This document shows, one piece after another, positions 1 to 7,367 of a DNA stretch of 64,000 bases; the stretch's first letter is position 1, and each line of letters starts with the position of its first letter. The position numbers were made by a program, and so were the translations under genes. The stretch spans positions 1 through 64,000 of the forward strand of contig JACKJG010000005.1 in NCBI GenBank assembly GCA_020638065.1. Reading direction: 5' to 3'. The stretch is from Hyphomicrobiaceae bacterium (GTDB lineage: Bacteria > Pseudomonadota > Alphaproteobacteria > Rhizobiales > Devosiaceae). The notes under the pieces are model-generated. The model was given only the letters and a program-made list of their open reading frames with translations. It did no database searches and was not told where the DNA came from.

Positions 1-1
1 C

Positions 2-388
2 CTTTGCCGCGCACTCTATGCAGCGCTGAAGTCGGATGCCCATGCAACAAAAGTGATGGGCATGCCGGGCACAATGCACGAGATTGCAGCCCAAGGCGCG
101 GGACTGGCGTTCATTCCGGAGGCCTTTGCCGATCGCGCCTACGACGAAAACGGAACGCTCGTGCCGCGATCCGAACCCGGTGCAGTACATCACGACATCA
201 ACCGCATCGTTGCGCAGGCACTCCAAATCGCCCGCAATGGTACCGTCACGACGCGTTCTGGCCGCAAAATCCCGCTTCGCGCAATGTCCCTTTGCCTGCA
301 TGGGGACAATCAGCATGCGCTTGAAGCGGCAAGGGTCATTCGGCGCGCGTTCGAAGATGCGGGCATAGCATTGCAGGCAATCTCTTAG
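2..388 (+). CDS. pxpA: 5-oxoprolinase subunit A (LamB/YcsF family), C-terminal part
   Basis: The gene is cut by the left edge; the open frame runs from base 2 to a TAG at 386-388, about 128 codons. The protein carries the family's C-terminal signature: a KVMGMPGT segment, a GLAFIPEAFADRAYD block, the phrase LVPRSEPGAVHHD and a final LCLHGDNQHAL. PxpA is the LamB/YcsF component of the PxpABC 5-oxoprolinase, which opens 5-oxoproline to glutamate in the cytoplasm. PxpB and PxpC would be expected further left and cannot be seen. The gene converges on the minus-strand operon that ends at 403, with only 14 bp between them and no obvious terminator. Confidence 0.9.
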   Translation, partial: LCRALYAALKSDAHATKVMGMPGTMHEIAAQGAGLAFIPEAFADRAYDENGTLVPRSEPGAVHHDINRIVAQALQIARNGTVTTRSGRKIPLRAMSLCLHGDNQHALEAARVIRRAFEDAGIALQAIS

Positions 389-402
389 CCGCCCGAACTC
401 AT

Positions 403-2424
403 CTACTTGTCGCGGCTGCGCCTGCGGCGCCGGGCCGGTCCTTCGGTTTTGGAAGCGGCCGCGTCCATTCCGAAATGAGCGCGGGTCAATGCAAACGCAT
501 CTTCACCATTCGGCACGCCCATCGCTGCAACGAAATGGGTCTGAAACCGCGGTTCGAGCGCAGTCTCGATCTTGGTGACCCGCGTCACCAGACCTTCGAT
601 ATCCTTGCGGGCACCAATATCGAGCAGAGCCTTGAGTGCACCCTGACCCGCCGCATTGCCGATCGCGCGGACGCCATTCACATCGCAGTCCGGCACCAGA
701 CCCAGCAGCAGCGCATAGGCCGGGTCGACGTAGGAACCGAATGCGCCGGCCAGGCGGATATCGCCGATGCTTTCCAGCCCGGCGTGCTCCATGAGCAATT
801 TGACACCTGCGTAGAGCGCGCCCTTCGCCAACTGAACGGCGCGGACATCGGTTTGCGTGATGGTGAGGCGCGGTTCAGCGTCACGAACCACGAAAGAGAA
901 GGTGCGGCCGTTGGCGATGAGTTTCGTCTCTTCGTCGGCGTTTCTTGGCCCGCGAATAATCCCGTCCGGGCTGATGATTCCCGAAAGCAGCATTTCGCCG
1001 ACGATCTCGATAATGCCCGATCCGCATACGCCTGTGACGCCTGTCGCAGCACTTTGATCGGCAAAACCATCTTCGTCTGACCAAGCCTCCGCGCCGATGA
1101 TCTTGTAGCGCGCGTCGAGCGTGTTGCGATCAATGCGGATGCGCTCAATGGCACCGGGTGCCGCGCGCTGCCCGCAGGAAATTTCCGCGCCTTCCAGCGC
1201 TGGGCCAGTGGGTGAACTCGCCGCAAAAAGCCGTTCACCGTCCCAAAGTGCGATCTCGGCATTGGTGCCGATGTCAACGATCAGACAGGGATTGGGCGAA
1301 AGGTCCGGGCGTTCCGCCAGCAGCACGGCCGCCGCGTCCGCGCCGACATGCCCGGCAATGATCGGCAACACGTAGCAGGTGGCTCCAGCACCGAGATTGA
1401 GCCCGATTTCCATAGCCTCGGGCCGAACCGCCGCCGAAACGGCTGGGTTGAACGGTGCTTGCCCCAATGGTGTCGGATCAAGTCCCAAAAACAGATGGTG
1501 CATTACGGGATTGGCGACATAAACGGCGTCCAGCAACGCCTCGCGGGATTGATCGGCCAGTTTTAACACTTCATCGACGAGCTCGTTGATGGCGCCTCGG
1601 ACGACCTCGGTCAGCTTTTCGCGCCCACCCTCGTTCATCATCACGTACGAAACGCGGCTCATCAGATCTTCGCCAAACCGGATCTGCGGATTGGCGCGGC
1701 CCGACGAAGCGAGAATCTGCCCGTTCATCAGATCGACGAGATGCGCCGCGATCGTGGTCGAGCCGATATCGACGGCCAGTCCCAACACCACGTCATCATA
1801 GCCGGGTACGATGCGAATGAGGGCAGGTTGGTGTCCTGCGAACGACACGAATGCCGTGACCGCACATTTGCCCACACGCATGGCGGTCTGAACGTCGTCC
1901 AGAAGTGCAAAGGGCACCCGAACGCCTTCCAGATCGAATGTTTCCTTCAGCCCTTCGATCACCCGGTCAGCATCGCCGACCGGATTGTTAAGGTCCGGTT
2001 CGGGCAATTCGAGATAGAATGGACGCACGGCAGGATTGCGCAACATGCCGACCGTATTGGCGTCCTTGCGGATCGTTTGGCCGGCAATGATCGAAGCATC
2101 GGGCACATCAACAACCAGATCACCTTCAATCCTTGCTGTGCACGACAGACGGCGGCCCGGTTTCAGCCCGCGCTTCTGATCATAGCGGTCTTCGATGAAC
2201 CCACGTTCACTCAGAGACCCGGAGGAACTTTTTACGCCAAATTTGGCGAATTCCCCTTCGGCGATTTCAATCTGGCACCGCCCGCAAATGCCGCGTCCGC
2301 CGCAAACGCTCTCGATCTGAACACCAAGCTCGCGCGCCGCATCGAGCACAGGTGTGCCAAGGGCGAACGTGCCGCGCTTGCCCGAAGGCTGAAAGATGAC
2401 TTTTGCTGTTCTGGCGACGGACAA
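403..2424 (-). CDS. [2Fe-2S] ASKHA-domain corrinoid reactivation protein (RamA/RACo-like)
   Basis: A 673-residue protein. The N-terminus is a plant-type [2Fe-2S] ferredoxin domain with cysteines at about 41, 47, 50 and 95. The middle and C-terminus form an ASKHA ATPase fold, seen as LGLAVDIGSTT, LIVDIGTNAEIAL and VCGSGIIEIVGEM; the last part matches the domain known as DUF4445 or RACo C-terminal. Such proteins use ATP to re-reduce cob(II)alamin to cob(I)alamin on corrinoid methyltransferases. It is the last gene of a six-gene minus-strand operon and starts three bases below the stop of the pterin-binding subunit. I infer that it replaces the SAM-dependent reactivation domain of ordinary MetH. 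The C-terminus is an arginine-rich tail (ARRRRRSRDK), a feature shared with two other products of the operon. Confidence 0.9.
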   Translation of the reverse strand: MSVARTAKVIFQPSGKRGTFALGTPVLDAARELGVQIESVCGGRGICGRCQIEIAEGEFAKFGVKSSSGSLSERGFIEDRYDQKRGLKPGRRLSCTARIEGDLVVDVPDASIIAGQTIRKDANTVGMLRNPAVRPFYLELPEPDLNNPVGDADRVIEGLKETFDLEGVRVPFALLDDVQTAMRVGKCAVTAFVSFAGHQPALIRIVPGYDDVVLGLAVDIGSTTIAAHLVDLMNGQILASSGRANPQIRFGEDLMSRVSYVMMNEGGREKLTEVVRGAINELVDEVLKLADQSREALLDAVYVANPVMHHLFLGLDPTPLGQAPFNPAVSAAVRPEAMEIGLNLGAGATCYVLPIIAGHVGADAAAVLLAERPDLSPNPCLIVDIGTNAEIALWDGERLFAASSPTGPALEGAEISCGQRAAPGAIERIRIDRNTLDARYKIIGAEAWSDEDGFADQSAATGVTGVCGSGIIEIVGEMLLSGIISPDGIIRGPRNADEETKLIANGRTFSFVVRDAEPRLTITQTDVRAVQLAKGALYAGVKLLMEHAGLESIGDIRLAGAFGSYVDPAYALLLGLVPDCDVNGVRAIGNAAGQGALKALLDIGARKDIEGLVTRVTKIETALEPRFQTHFVAAMGVPNGEDAFALTRAHFGMDAAASKTEGPARRRRRSRDK

Positions 2425-2427
2425 GGG

Positions 2428-3342
2428 TCAACCTTCGCCGCGCTCGCGCCGGCGGCGTCCGCTGCGGCGGCGCCCGGCGGGTGCTTCACCCTCGGGCGAT
2501 TGCGGCCGGTTGGTTCGAAGCCATGTGGCACAATCCGGATCCAGCCCGTTGAGCACGTTTGCGGCGCGGACCGCCTGCATTTGCTCTTCGTGCAGCGGGT
2601 TCATGATGGCCGATGTCATCCCGGCCCCTGCGGCCATGGCAATGAAGTGCCCAGTGAGGAGGTGCCGGTTGGGCACACCGAAACCGACATTCGAGGCGCC
2701 ACAGGTGGTGTTGACGCCGAGTTCTTCGCGCAACCTCCGCACCAGCCGGAAAACCTGGGTTCCCGCATCGTTCATGGCCCCGACCGGCATGACCAGCGGG
2801 TCGACAACCACGTCTTCCTTGGGAATGCCGTGATCCATTGCCCGTTCCACGATCTTCTTTGCGACCGCAAAACGTACATCCGGGTCAGTCGAAATGCCCG
2901 TTTCGTCGTTTGAAATGGCGACAACCGCCGCGCCATGTTTCTTGACGAGAGGCAGAACCCGTTCGAGGGACTCGTCTTCGCCGGTCACCGAATTGACCAA
3001 GGCCTTGCCCTGATAGACGGACAGTCCGGCTTCGAGCGCATCGATGATGGATGAGTCGATGGAAAGCGGCAGGTCGGTGATCGATTGCACCAGCTGCACG
3101 CATTCCGCCAGGATTTTGGGCTCATCGGCCAGCGGGATGCCGGCATTGACGTCGAGCACCATGGCCCCCGCGGCAACCTGCGCCAGCGCGTCAGACGACA
3201 CCCGCGAATAATCGCCGTTCTTCATTTCTTCGGCAAGAAGCTTGCGTCCGGTCGGGTTGATCCGTTCGCCGATCACGCAAAACGGTGCGTCAAAGCCGAT
3301 CACGACTTCTCTGGTCGGCGAGGCAAGAATTGTGCGGGTCAT
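2428..3342 (-). CDS. Methyltetrahydrofolate:corrinoid methyltransferase subunit (pterin-binding domain)
   Basis: A 304-residue protein of the pterin-binding TIM-barrel family that also contains AcsE/MtrH and the folate module of MetH. Visible blocks are FCVIGERINPTGRK near the start, VLDVNAGIPLADEP, LPLSIDSS and LVNSVTGEDES. It should pass the methyl group of 5-methyl-tetrahydrofolate to the corrinoid protein encoded two genes upstream. The open frame extends 49 codons further upstream, but the ATG at 3342 is chosen because it forms an ATGA overlap with the stop of the preceding gene and places the IGERIN motif at the usual distance. The protein ends in a basic tail (GRRRSGRRRRERGEG). I read it as the folate component of a split methionine synthase. 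Confidence 0.88.
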   Translation of the reverse strand: MTRTILASPTREVVIGFDAPFCVIGERINPTGRKLLAEEMKNGDYSRVSSDALAQVAAGAMVLDVNAGIPLADEPKILAECVQLVQSITDLPLSIDSSIIDALEAGLSVYQGKALVNSVTGEDESLERVLPLVKKHGAAVVAISNDETGISTDPDVRFAVAKKIVERAMDHGIPKEDVVVDPLVMPVGAMNDAGTQVFRLVRRLREELGVNTTCGASNVGFGVPNRHLLTGHFIAMAAGAGMTSAIMNPLHEEQMQAVRAANVLNGLDPDCATWLRTNRPQSPEGEAPAGRRRSGRRRRERGEG

Positions 3343-3662
3343 TGCTTGGTTCCATCGTCTTCGCGGCCACCATTGCGGGCCAGTTCTGCCAGCCTTGCGC
3401 CGGGGTATGTTTTTTCGATTTGATCGGAAATATGGGCGAGGGGGTCCGCATCTGCGGGGACAGGAAACGACACTTTCTTGCGTTCCCAATCATCCAGATA
3501 ATCGTCCGCGCCCGAGGCGCCGCTCGCCATTGCTGCCTTGTCGACCGCCACGAGGAACCGATCGGGCAATTGCTTTTTCGCGCCGCGGCGGCCCGCGCCG
3601 ATCACGACCTGGGTCGGAATATCGCGCCAATAGATGATCGTGGCCTCAACCATATCGCTCAC
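3339..3662 (-). CDS. Small conserved protein of the 'virulence factor' family (PF13769-like)
   Basis: A 107-residue cytoplasmic protein beginning MSDMVEATIIYWRDIPTQVV, with a basic GAGRRGAKKQLPDRF block and an acidic middle. It resembles a family that databases label 'virulence factor'; that label is historical and says nothing useful about function here. The first codon appears to be GTG at 3662, giving a GTGA overlap with the DUF1638 gene, but an ATG at 3653 is possible. Position and tight coupling inside the corrinoid methyltransferase operon suggest an accessory role in assembly or activity of that system. No catalytic motif is visible. Confidence 0.8.
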   Translation of the reverse strand: MSDMVEATIIYWRDIPTQVVIGAGRRGAKKQLPDRFLVAVDKAAMASGASGADDYLDDWERKKVSFPVPADADPLAHISDQIEKTYPGARLAELARNGGREDDGTKQ

Positions 3663-4267
3663 GCTGCGTCCCCTAGCCAGCGATCCACCTGAGCGGCAAA
3701 AGGCGCAAGACCGGTGTCGCGGCGTTCAAAGCGCAAGCCAAGCCGATCCGCCGCTGCACGAGCCGTGACCTCAAGCCGGGGATCGTCGGTCTGCGCCAGG
3801 TAGACCAGCCGCGTGTAGTGGCTGAAATAGTCCGGCAGGAGTTCGGGATGCCGGTCCAGACCGAGCCCGCGCCAGACCAGATTTTCAAACTGCCGGGCTA
3901 GATAATCGGTCAGATAGAAGGTGCCGATCTCTTCTCCATTGAGAGTCTCAAACGTGTCCGGTCCGGAAAAGAACGCGTAACAATGCGCGCCTTCCAAACG
4001 AGTTGCGGCAAATTCATGAAGCACGACATCAAGTCGTCCGCCGGTTCCGCAATCGCCATACCCGACAAAAAGCCCGGAATGCGATTTTGCCAGATCCGAC
4101 AATTCCTCGCGCACGGCGTCGGGAATGAGTTGCGGCCGGTTATGCAGCTTAGCCGGAAGATAGCGCACCGTCACCGGCACGTGGCGCTTCAACTGCAAAA
4201 CCGCCCGCATTTCGCTGGCCAGCGCTCCGCAGGCAACGATGCCAATGCCGCCTTTGGGATCAGACAT
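3659..4267 (-). CDS. DUF1638 domain protein, methionine synthase accessory candidate
   Basis: A 202-residue protein with the DUF1638 hallmarks GIVACGALASEMRAV near the N-terminus and LFVGYGDCGTGGRLD in the middle, both with a conserved cysteine. It overlaps the corrinoid-protein gene by 8 bp upstream and the next gene by 4 bp downstream, so it is almost certainly co-translated with them. From memory of fitness studies in Rhodobacteraceae, DUF1638 proteins are needed alongside three-part methionine synthases; the molecular role is not established. The conserved cysteines would fit metal, cofactor or redox handling, but that is inference. Confidence 0.87.
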   Translation of the reverse strand: MSDPKGGIGIVACGALASEMRAVLQLKRHVPVTVRYLPAKLHNRPQLIPDAVREELSDLAKSHSGLFVGYGDCGTGGRLDVVLHEFAATRLEGAHCYAFFSGPDTFETLNGEEIGTFYLTDYLARQFENLVWRGLGLDRHPELLPDYFSHYTRLVYLAQTDDPRLEVTARAAADRLGLRFERRDTGLAPFAAQVDRWLGDAA

Positions 4268-4961
4268 GGTTCAACCGCTTGCGTTCTGCCACCAGCTTCT
4301 TGGCCGTATCGACGGCAATTGCAGCGTCCTTGCAGTACGCATCGGCACCGATCGCGGCGCCGAATTCCTCGTTGAGCGGCGCACCGCCCACCAGAACGAT
4401 CAAATCCTCACGGATGCCTTTTTCCTTCAGCGTCTCGATGACGACCTTCATATAGGTCATGGTCGTCGTCAGCAGTGCCGACATGCCCAGGATATCGGGC
4501 TTGTGCTCATCGATCGCGGCCAGAAACTCGTCCGCATCGGTATTGATTCCGAGATCGATCACCTCGAATCCGGCACCTTCCATCATCATGCCCACAAGGT
4601 TCTTGCCGATGTCATGGATATCGCCCTTGACGGTGCCCACAACCATCTTGCCGGCCTTTGGCGCGCCCGTTTCAACCAAGAGCGGACGCAAAATCGCCAT
4701 GCCGGCTTTCATCGCGTTGGCTGCTAGAAGAACCTCGGGCACGAAGAGAATGCCATCGCGGAAATCGTCGCCCACGACCTTCATGCCAGACACCAGAACC
4801 TCGGTCAGGATGGCATAGGGTTCCCATCCGCGCGCGAGGAGAATGTTCACGCCCTCGCAAATTTCATCCTTGAGACCATCGTAAAGGTCGTCCTGCATCT
4901 GCTCGCTGAGTTCAGAATCATCGAGTTCAGACAAGATGATGTTTTCGTCGTCATCCGCCAT
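4260..4961 (-). CDS. Corrinoid (B12-binding) protein of methionine synthase/methyltransferase system
   Basis: A 233-residue protein with an N-terminal helical cap (about residues 15-95) and a Rossmann-like cobalamin-binding domain. The B12 signature is GDIHDIGKNLVG at about 113-124, with His116 the expected lower axial ligand; GMSALLTTT and VGGAPLNEEFG complete the binding pocket. The first 30 residues are very acidic. It should shuttle the methyl group from the folate subunit to homocysteine. It lies 29 bp downstream of the homocysteine methyltransferase gene. By sequence alone it could serve a methylamine or betaine system (MtbC/MtgC type), but a homocysteine-binding partner is encoded next to it and no MttB-type gene is present in the window. 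Confidence 0.92.
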   Translation of the reverse strand: MADDDENIILSELDDSELSEQMQDDLYDGLKDEICEGVNILLARGWEPYAILTEVLVSGMKVVGDDFRDGILFVPEVLLAANAMKAGMAILRPLLVETGAPKAGKMVVGTVKGDIHDIGKNLVGMMMEGAGFEVIDLGINTDADEFLAAIDEHKPDILGMSALLTTTMTYMKVVIETLKEKGIREDLIVLVGGAPLNEEFGAAIGADAYCKDAAIAVDTAKKLVAERKRLNHV

Positions 4962-4990
4962 GGCAGATTACTCCAAATTGGGGTCGAATA

Positions 4991-5992
4991 TCAGGCGTTG
5001 CGCCGGCGGCGCCGTCCGCCATCACGCCCGCCCGACAGATTGGGCGGTGACACAAGCGGCCCAAGAGTTTCGGTGATTTTCTCAAGACTTAGTCCCGCTT
5101 CACGTTTATGCGAGTCAAGCGCCTTGCGCATTCGGGCGACATGTTCGGGCCGGTTTCCGCAGCAACCACCAATGATTCGCGCACCGGCATCGATCGCCAG
5201 TTTGGCATATTCTTCCATGAGATCGGGTGTGCCGGAATACTCGACGTGATCACCGTGAACATGCGGAATACCGGCATTCGCCTTGGCGATGACAGGCAGA
5301 TCGCCCGCGTTCGGCACCAGATCGAGCAGCGCATATACCAGATCCGACGCCCCAACCCCGCAGTTCGAACCGATGGCGACGGGCTTGTGTTCGCGTTCAA
5401 CCATTTGCTTGGCGAAATCGCCGGGGGCCAACCCCATCATCGACCGGCCGGCGGTGTCGAAGCTGACGGTCGCCGTAGAGGGAAGGCCGACTTCATACGC
5501 AGCTTCGAGCGCGGCCGAAATCTCTTCGGGCGCTGACATGGTTTCGATCCACGCTACATCTGCGCCGCCTTGTTTCAGTCCCTCGATCTGCTCGGCAAAA
5601 ACCTCGACTGCCTGGGCATAGGTGAGGGGACCCAGTGGCTCGAACAGGTCGCCCGTCGGACCGACGGACCCGGCAATCACGATGTCGCGGCCCGATTTCG
5701 CGGCAACTTCGCAGGCCAGTTCCGCCGCCCGCGCATTTACCTCACGCACGCGATCATGCAGATTGTGAAGGTGCAACCGCCGCGCCGACCCGCCGAAAGA
5801 ATTGGTGACCAGCAGGTCCGAACCGGCATCCACAAAACTCTGATGCAGCGCCTGAATCCGTTCAGGATGTTCGAAATTCCACATTTCCGGCGCCTGCCCG
5901 GAAACGAGCCCCATATCAAACAGGTTCGTTCCCGTGGCCCCGTCGGCCAACAGAAAATGACGCGTTTCGAGCATGGATTGCAGCTTGTTCAA
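4991..5992 (-). CDS. Homocysteine S-methyltransferase subunit (split methionine synthase)
   Basis: A 333-residue zinc-dependent homocysteine methyltransferase. It begins with the DGATGTNLF motif, and the three zinc-binding cysteines are visible in GSNCGVG (Cys211) and IIGGCCGNRPEH (Cys277, Cys278). The family includes the first module of MetH and betaine-homocysteine methyltransferase. With a separate corrinoid protein, folate subunit and reactivator behind it, the natural reading is the homocysteine module of a split MetH. The start is a TTG at 5992, which gives the usual spacing to DGATG; an ATG at 5974 is the alternative, and neither has a strong ribosome binding site. The protein ends in GGRDGGRRRRRNA. 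It is the first gene of the operon and has a 20-bp palindrome 30 bp upstream. Confidence 0.9.
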   Translation of the reverse strand: MNKLQSMLETRHFLLADGATGTNLFDMGLVSGQAPEMWNFEHPERIQALHQSFVDAGSDLLVTNSFGGSARRLHLHNLHDRVREVNARAAELACEVAAKSGRDIVIAGSVGPTGDLFEPLGPLTYAQAVEVFAEQIEGLKQGGADVAWIETMSAPEEISAALEAAYEVGLPSTATVSFDTAGRSMMGLAPGDFAKQMVEREHKPVAIGSNCGVGASDLVYALLDLVPNAGDLPVIAKANAGIPHVHGDHVEYSGTPDLMEEYAKLAIDAGARIIGGCCGNRPEHVARMRKALDSHKREAGLSLEKITETLGPLVSPPNLSGGRDGGRRRRRNA

Positions 5993-6021
5993 CGGGCACC
6001 GTCCAATTGGCCTGTGAAGGG

Positions 6022-6041
6022 ATATAAAGATATCTTTATAT
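6022..6041. promoter_or_regulatory. Perfect 20-bp palindrome, probable operator of the methionine synthase operon
   Basis: The sequence ATATAAAGATATCTTTATAT equals its own reverse complement over all 20 bases. It lies in the divergent space between the homocysteine methyltransferase gene (start 5992, minus) and rlpA (plus), 30 bp upstream of the former. Size and symmetry suit a homodimeric winged-helix repressor. ArsR-type regulators that sense S-adenosylhomocysteine control methionine-cycle genes in proteobacteria, and this site resembles what I remember of such sites, but that assignment is inference. It is the most AT-rich spot in the intergenic region, so it may also overlap the promoter. 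Confidence 0.7.
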
Positions 6042-6183
6042 GATTGCGATCAAGGTGACAAGCGCAAGCTTTGAACGAGTTACCGGCGACCGAAACGAAT
6101 GAGGCACAAAAAAGCGCAACTTGCTGCAACAATTCATTCGCGAATTCGCGCTCGGACTCACCATGCCTTAACGTCCGTTTGGC

Positions 6184-7320
6184 ATGAAGGGTCGCATGAG
6201 AATTCAATTTTTGCCACATTCTGGACGCATGCTGCAGCGATTGGGGCGTCCTAGAGTGTTGCGTTGGGGCATGGTTGTTGTGTTGAGTGCGTTGGCGCAG
6301 GTTCGTGCATTGTCTGCAGTCCTGCGGTTTTTGGTGGCTGGCTTCGCTGTTTTTGCGCTTGCAGCATGTAGTGGTGGCGGCTCCGGCGGGCTGGTTAACA
6401 ACGTCACCAAATTCTCTCAATCGCAATATGGCGCTGCGTCCCCGCGCGTGACCTCTTCGGCAAACGTTCCCAAAGGCGGCGGCCGCTACATGGTCGGCCA
6501 GCCCTACCGGGTTGCCGGCAACTGGTATCGACCCCAGGAAAATCCGAACTACGACGAAACCGGAATCGCATCCTGGTATGGCCCGAACTTCCATGGCCGC
6601 ATGACGGCCAACGGCGAAGTCTTTGACCAGTTCCACCTGTCAGCGGCCCATCCGACGCTGCCGCTTCCGTCCTATGTGCGGGTACAAAACCTAGACAATG
6701 GCCGTTCGGTCATCGTGCGGGTCAATGATCGCGGACCTTTTGCGGATGATCGCCTGATCGACGTCTCGCGGAAGACCGCCGAGGTTCTCGGCTTCATCAA
6801 CAACGGCACGGCACACGTCCACGTCACCTATGTCGGCCGCGCGCCGCTTGAAGGTGACGACACCCAGTTCCTGATGGCCTCTGTCAACGCACCTGACTAC
6901 GTACCCAACAACGTCGCCAGCGATATGTTGCAGGACACTTTCGTCGATGCCGGCCGCAGACCGAGCCCGATCAGCCGCGAGGCAGGGGGACTTGTCGGGT
7001 CTTTCATTTCCATTTTTTCCTACGCGGATCAGGCCGGCTCGAACCCGAATGCCGCCTTGAATGCGGCCACGAACCTCGGAAATGCAGCCAATGGGCCGTT
7101 GCCGGCAAACGTGGGCGATGTGGTTCAGATTGATCTTGGCCGTTTCCAGCAGATCGAAATGGCAGCGGAAGTGAATCGGCAATTTGCGCTTCTTGGCGCG
7201 ATTGATCATACTTCTGTCACCGAGGACGGTCAGACCTACATCCAGCTGACGATGGTGCGGCTGAAACCGGGTGTTCTGCCACAGGACGTCGAAACGCTGC
7301 GGCAATCGCTTGGACTGTAG
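6184..7320 (+). CDS. rlpA: RlpA-like septal ring lipoprotein (DPBB plus SPOR domains)
   Basis: A protein of up to 378 residues. A hydrophobic segment ends in a lipobox (LAAC, Cys62 from the first ATG), so it is predicted to be lipidated. A double-psi beta-barrel follows at about 125-215 (GIASWYGPNFHGRMTANGE, then VNDRGPF), and a C-terminal SPOR-like domain at about 305-378. RlpA proteins cleave peptidoglycan glycan strands lacking stem peptides at the septum. The start is uncertain: the ATG at 6196 has an AAGGG just upstream, while an ATG at 6271 would give a more typical lipoprotein signal of about 32 residues. It is followed by dacF, another cell-wall gene. Confidence 0.88.
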   Translation: MKGRMRIQFLPHSGRMLQRLGRPRVLRWGMVVVLSALAQVRALSAVLRFLVAGFAVFALAACSGGGSGGLVNNVTKFSQSQYGAASPRVTSSANVPKGGGRYMVGQPYRVAGNWYRPQENPNYDETGIASWYGPNFHGRMTANGEVFDQFHLSAAHPTLPLPSYVRVQNLDNGRSVIVRVNDRGPFADDRLIDVSRKTAEVLGFINNGTAHVHVTYVGRAPLEGDDTQFLMASVNAPDYVPNNVASDMLQDTFVDAGRRPSPISREAGGLVGSFISIFSYADQAGSNPNAALNAATNLGNAANGPLPANVGDVVQIDLGRFQQIEMAAEVNRQFALLGAIDHTSVTEDGQTYIQLTMVRLKPGVLPQDVETLRQSLGL

Positions 7321-7367
7321 CCGGAACAAGAACTGATTTGCGCATGCATTCCCTGAAAGGCGTTTTC

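Noticed and set aside
1741..2913. 390-codon plus-strand open frame across the reactivator and folate-subunit genes
   Set aside because: It lies antisense to two well-supported genes, has no ribosome binding site or family resemblance, and has the biased composition of a GC-rich shadow frame.
6139..6150. CGCGAATTCGCG, a perfect 12-bp palindrome upstream of rlpA
   Set aside because: It is short and in GC-rich DNA; nothing links it to regulation, and the nearby 20-bp palindrome is far less likely by chance.
5989..6636. 215-codon minus-strand frame covering the divergent promoter and the rlpA 5' end
   Set aside because: It overlaps the rlpA lipoprotein signal and the 20-bp palindrome and resembles no family; the space is better read as a regulatory region.
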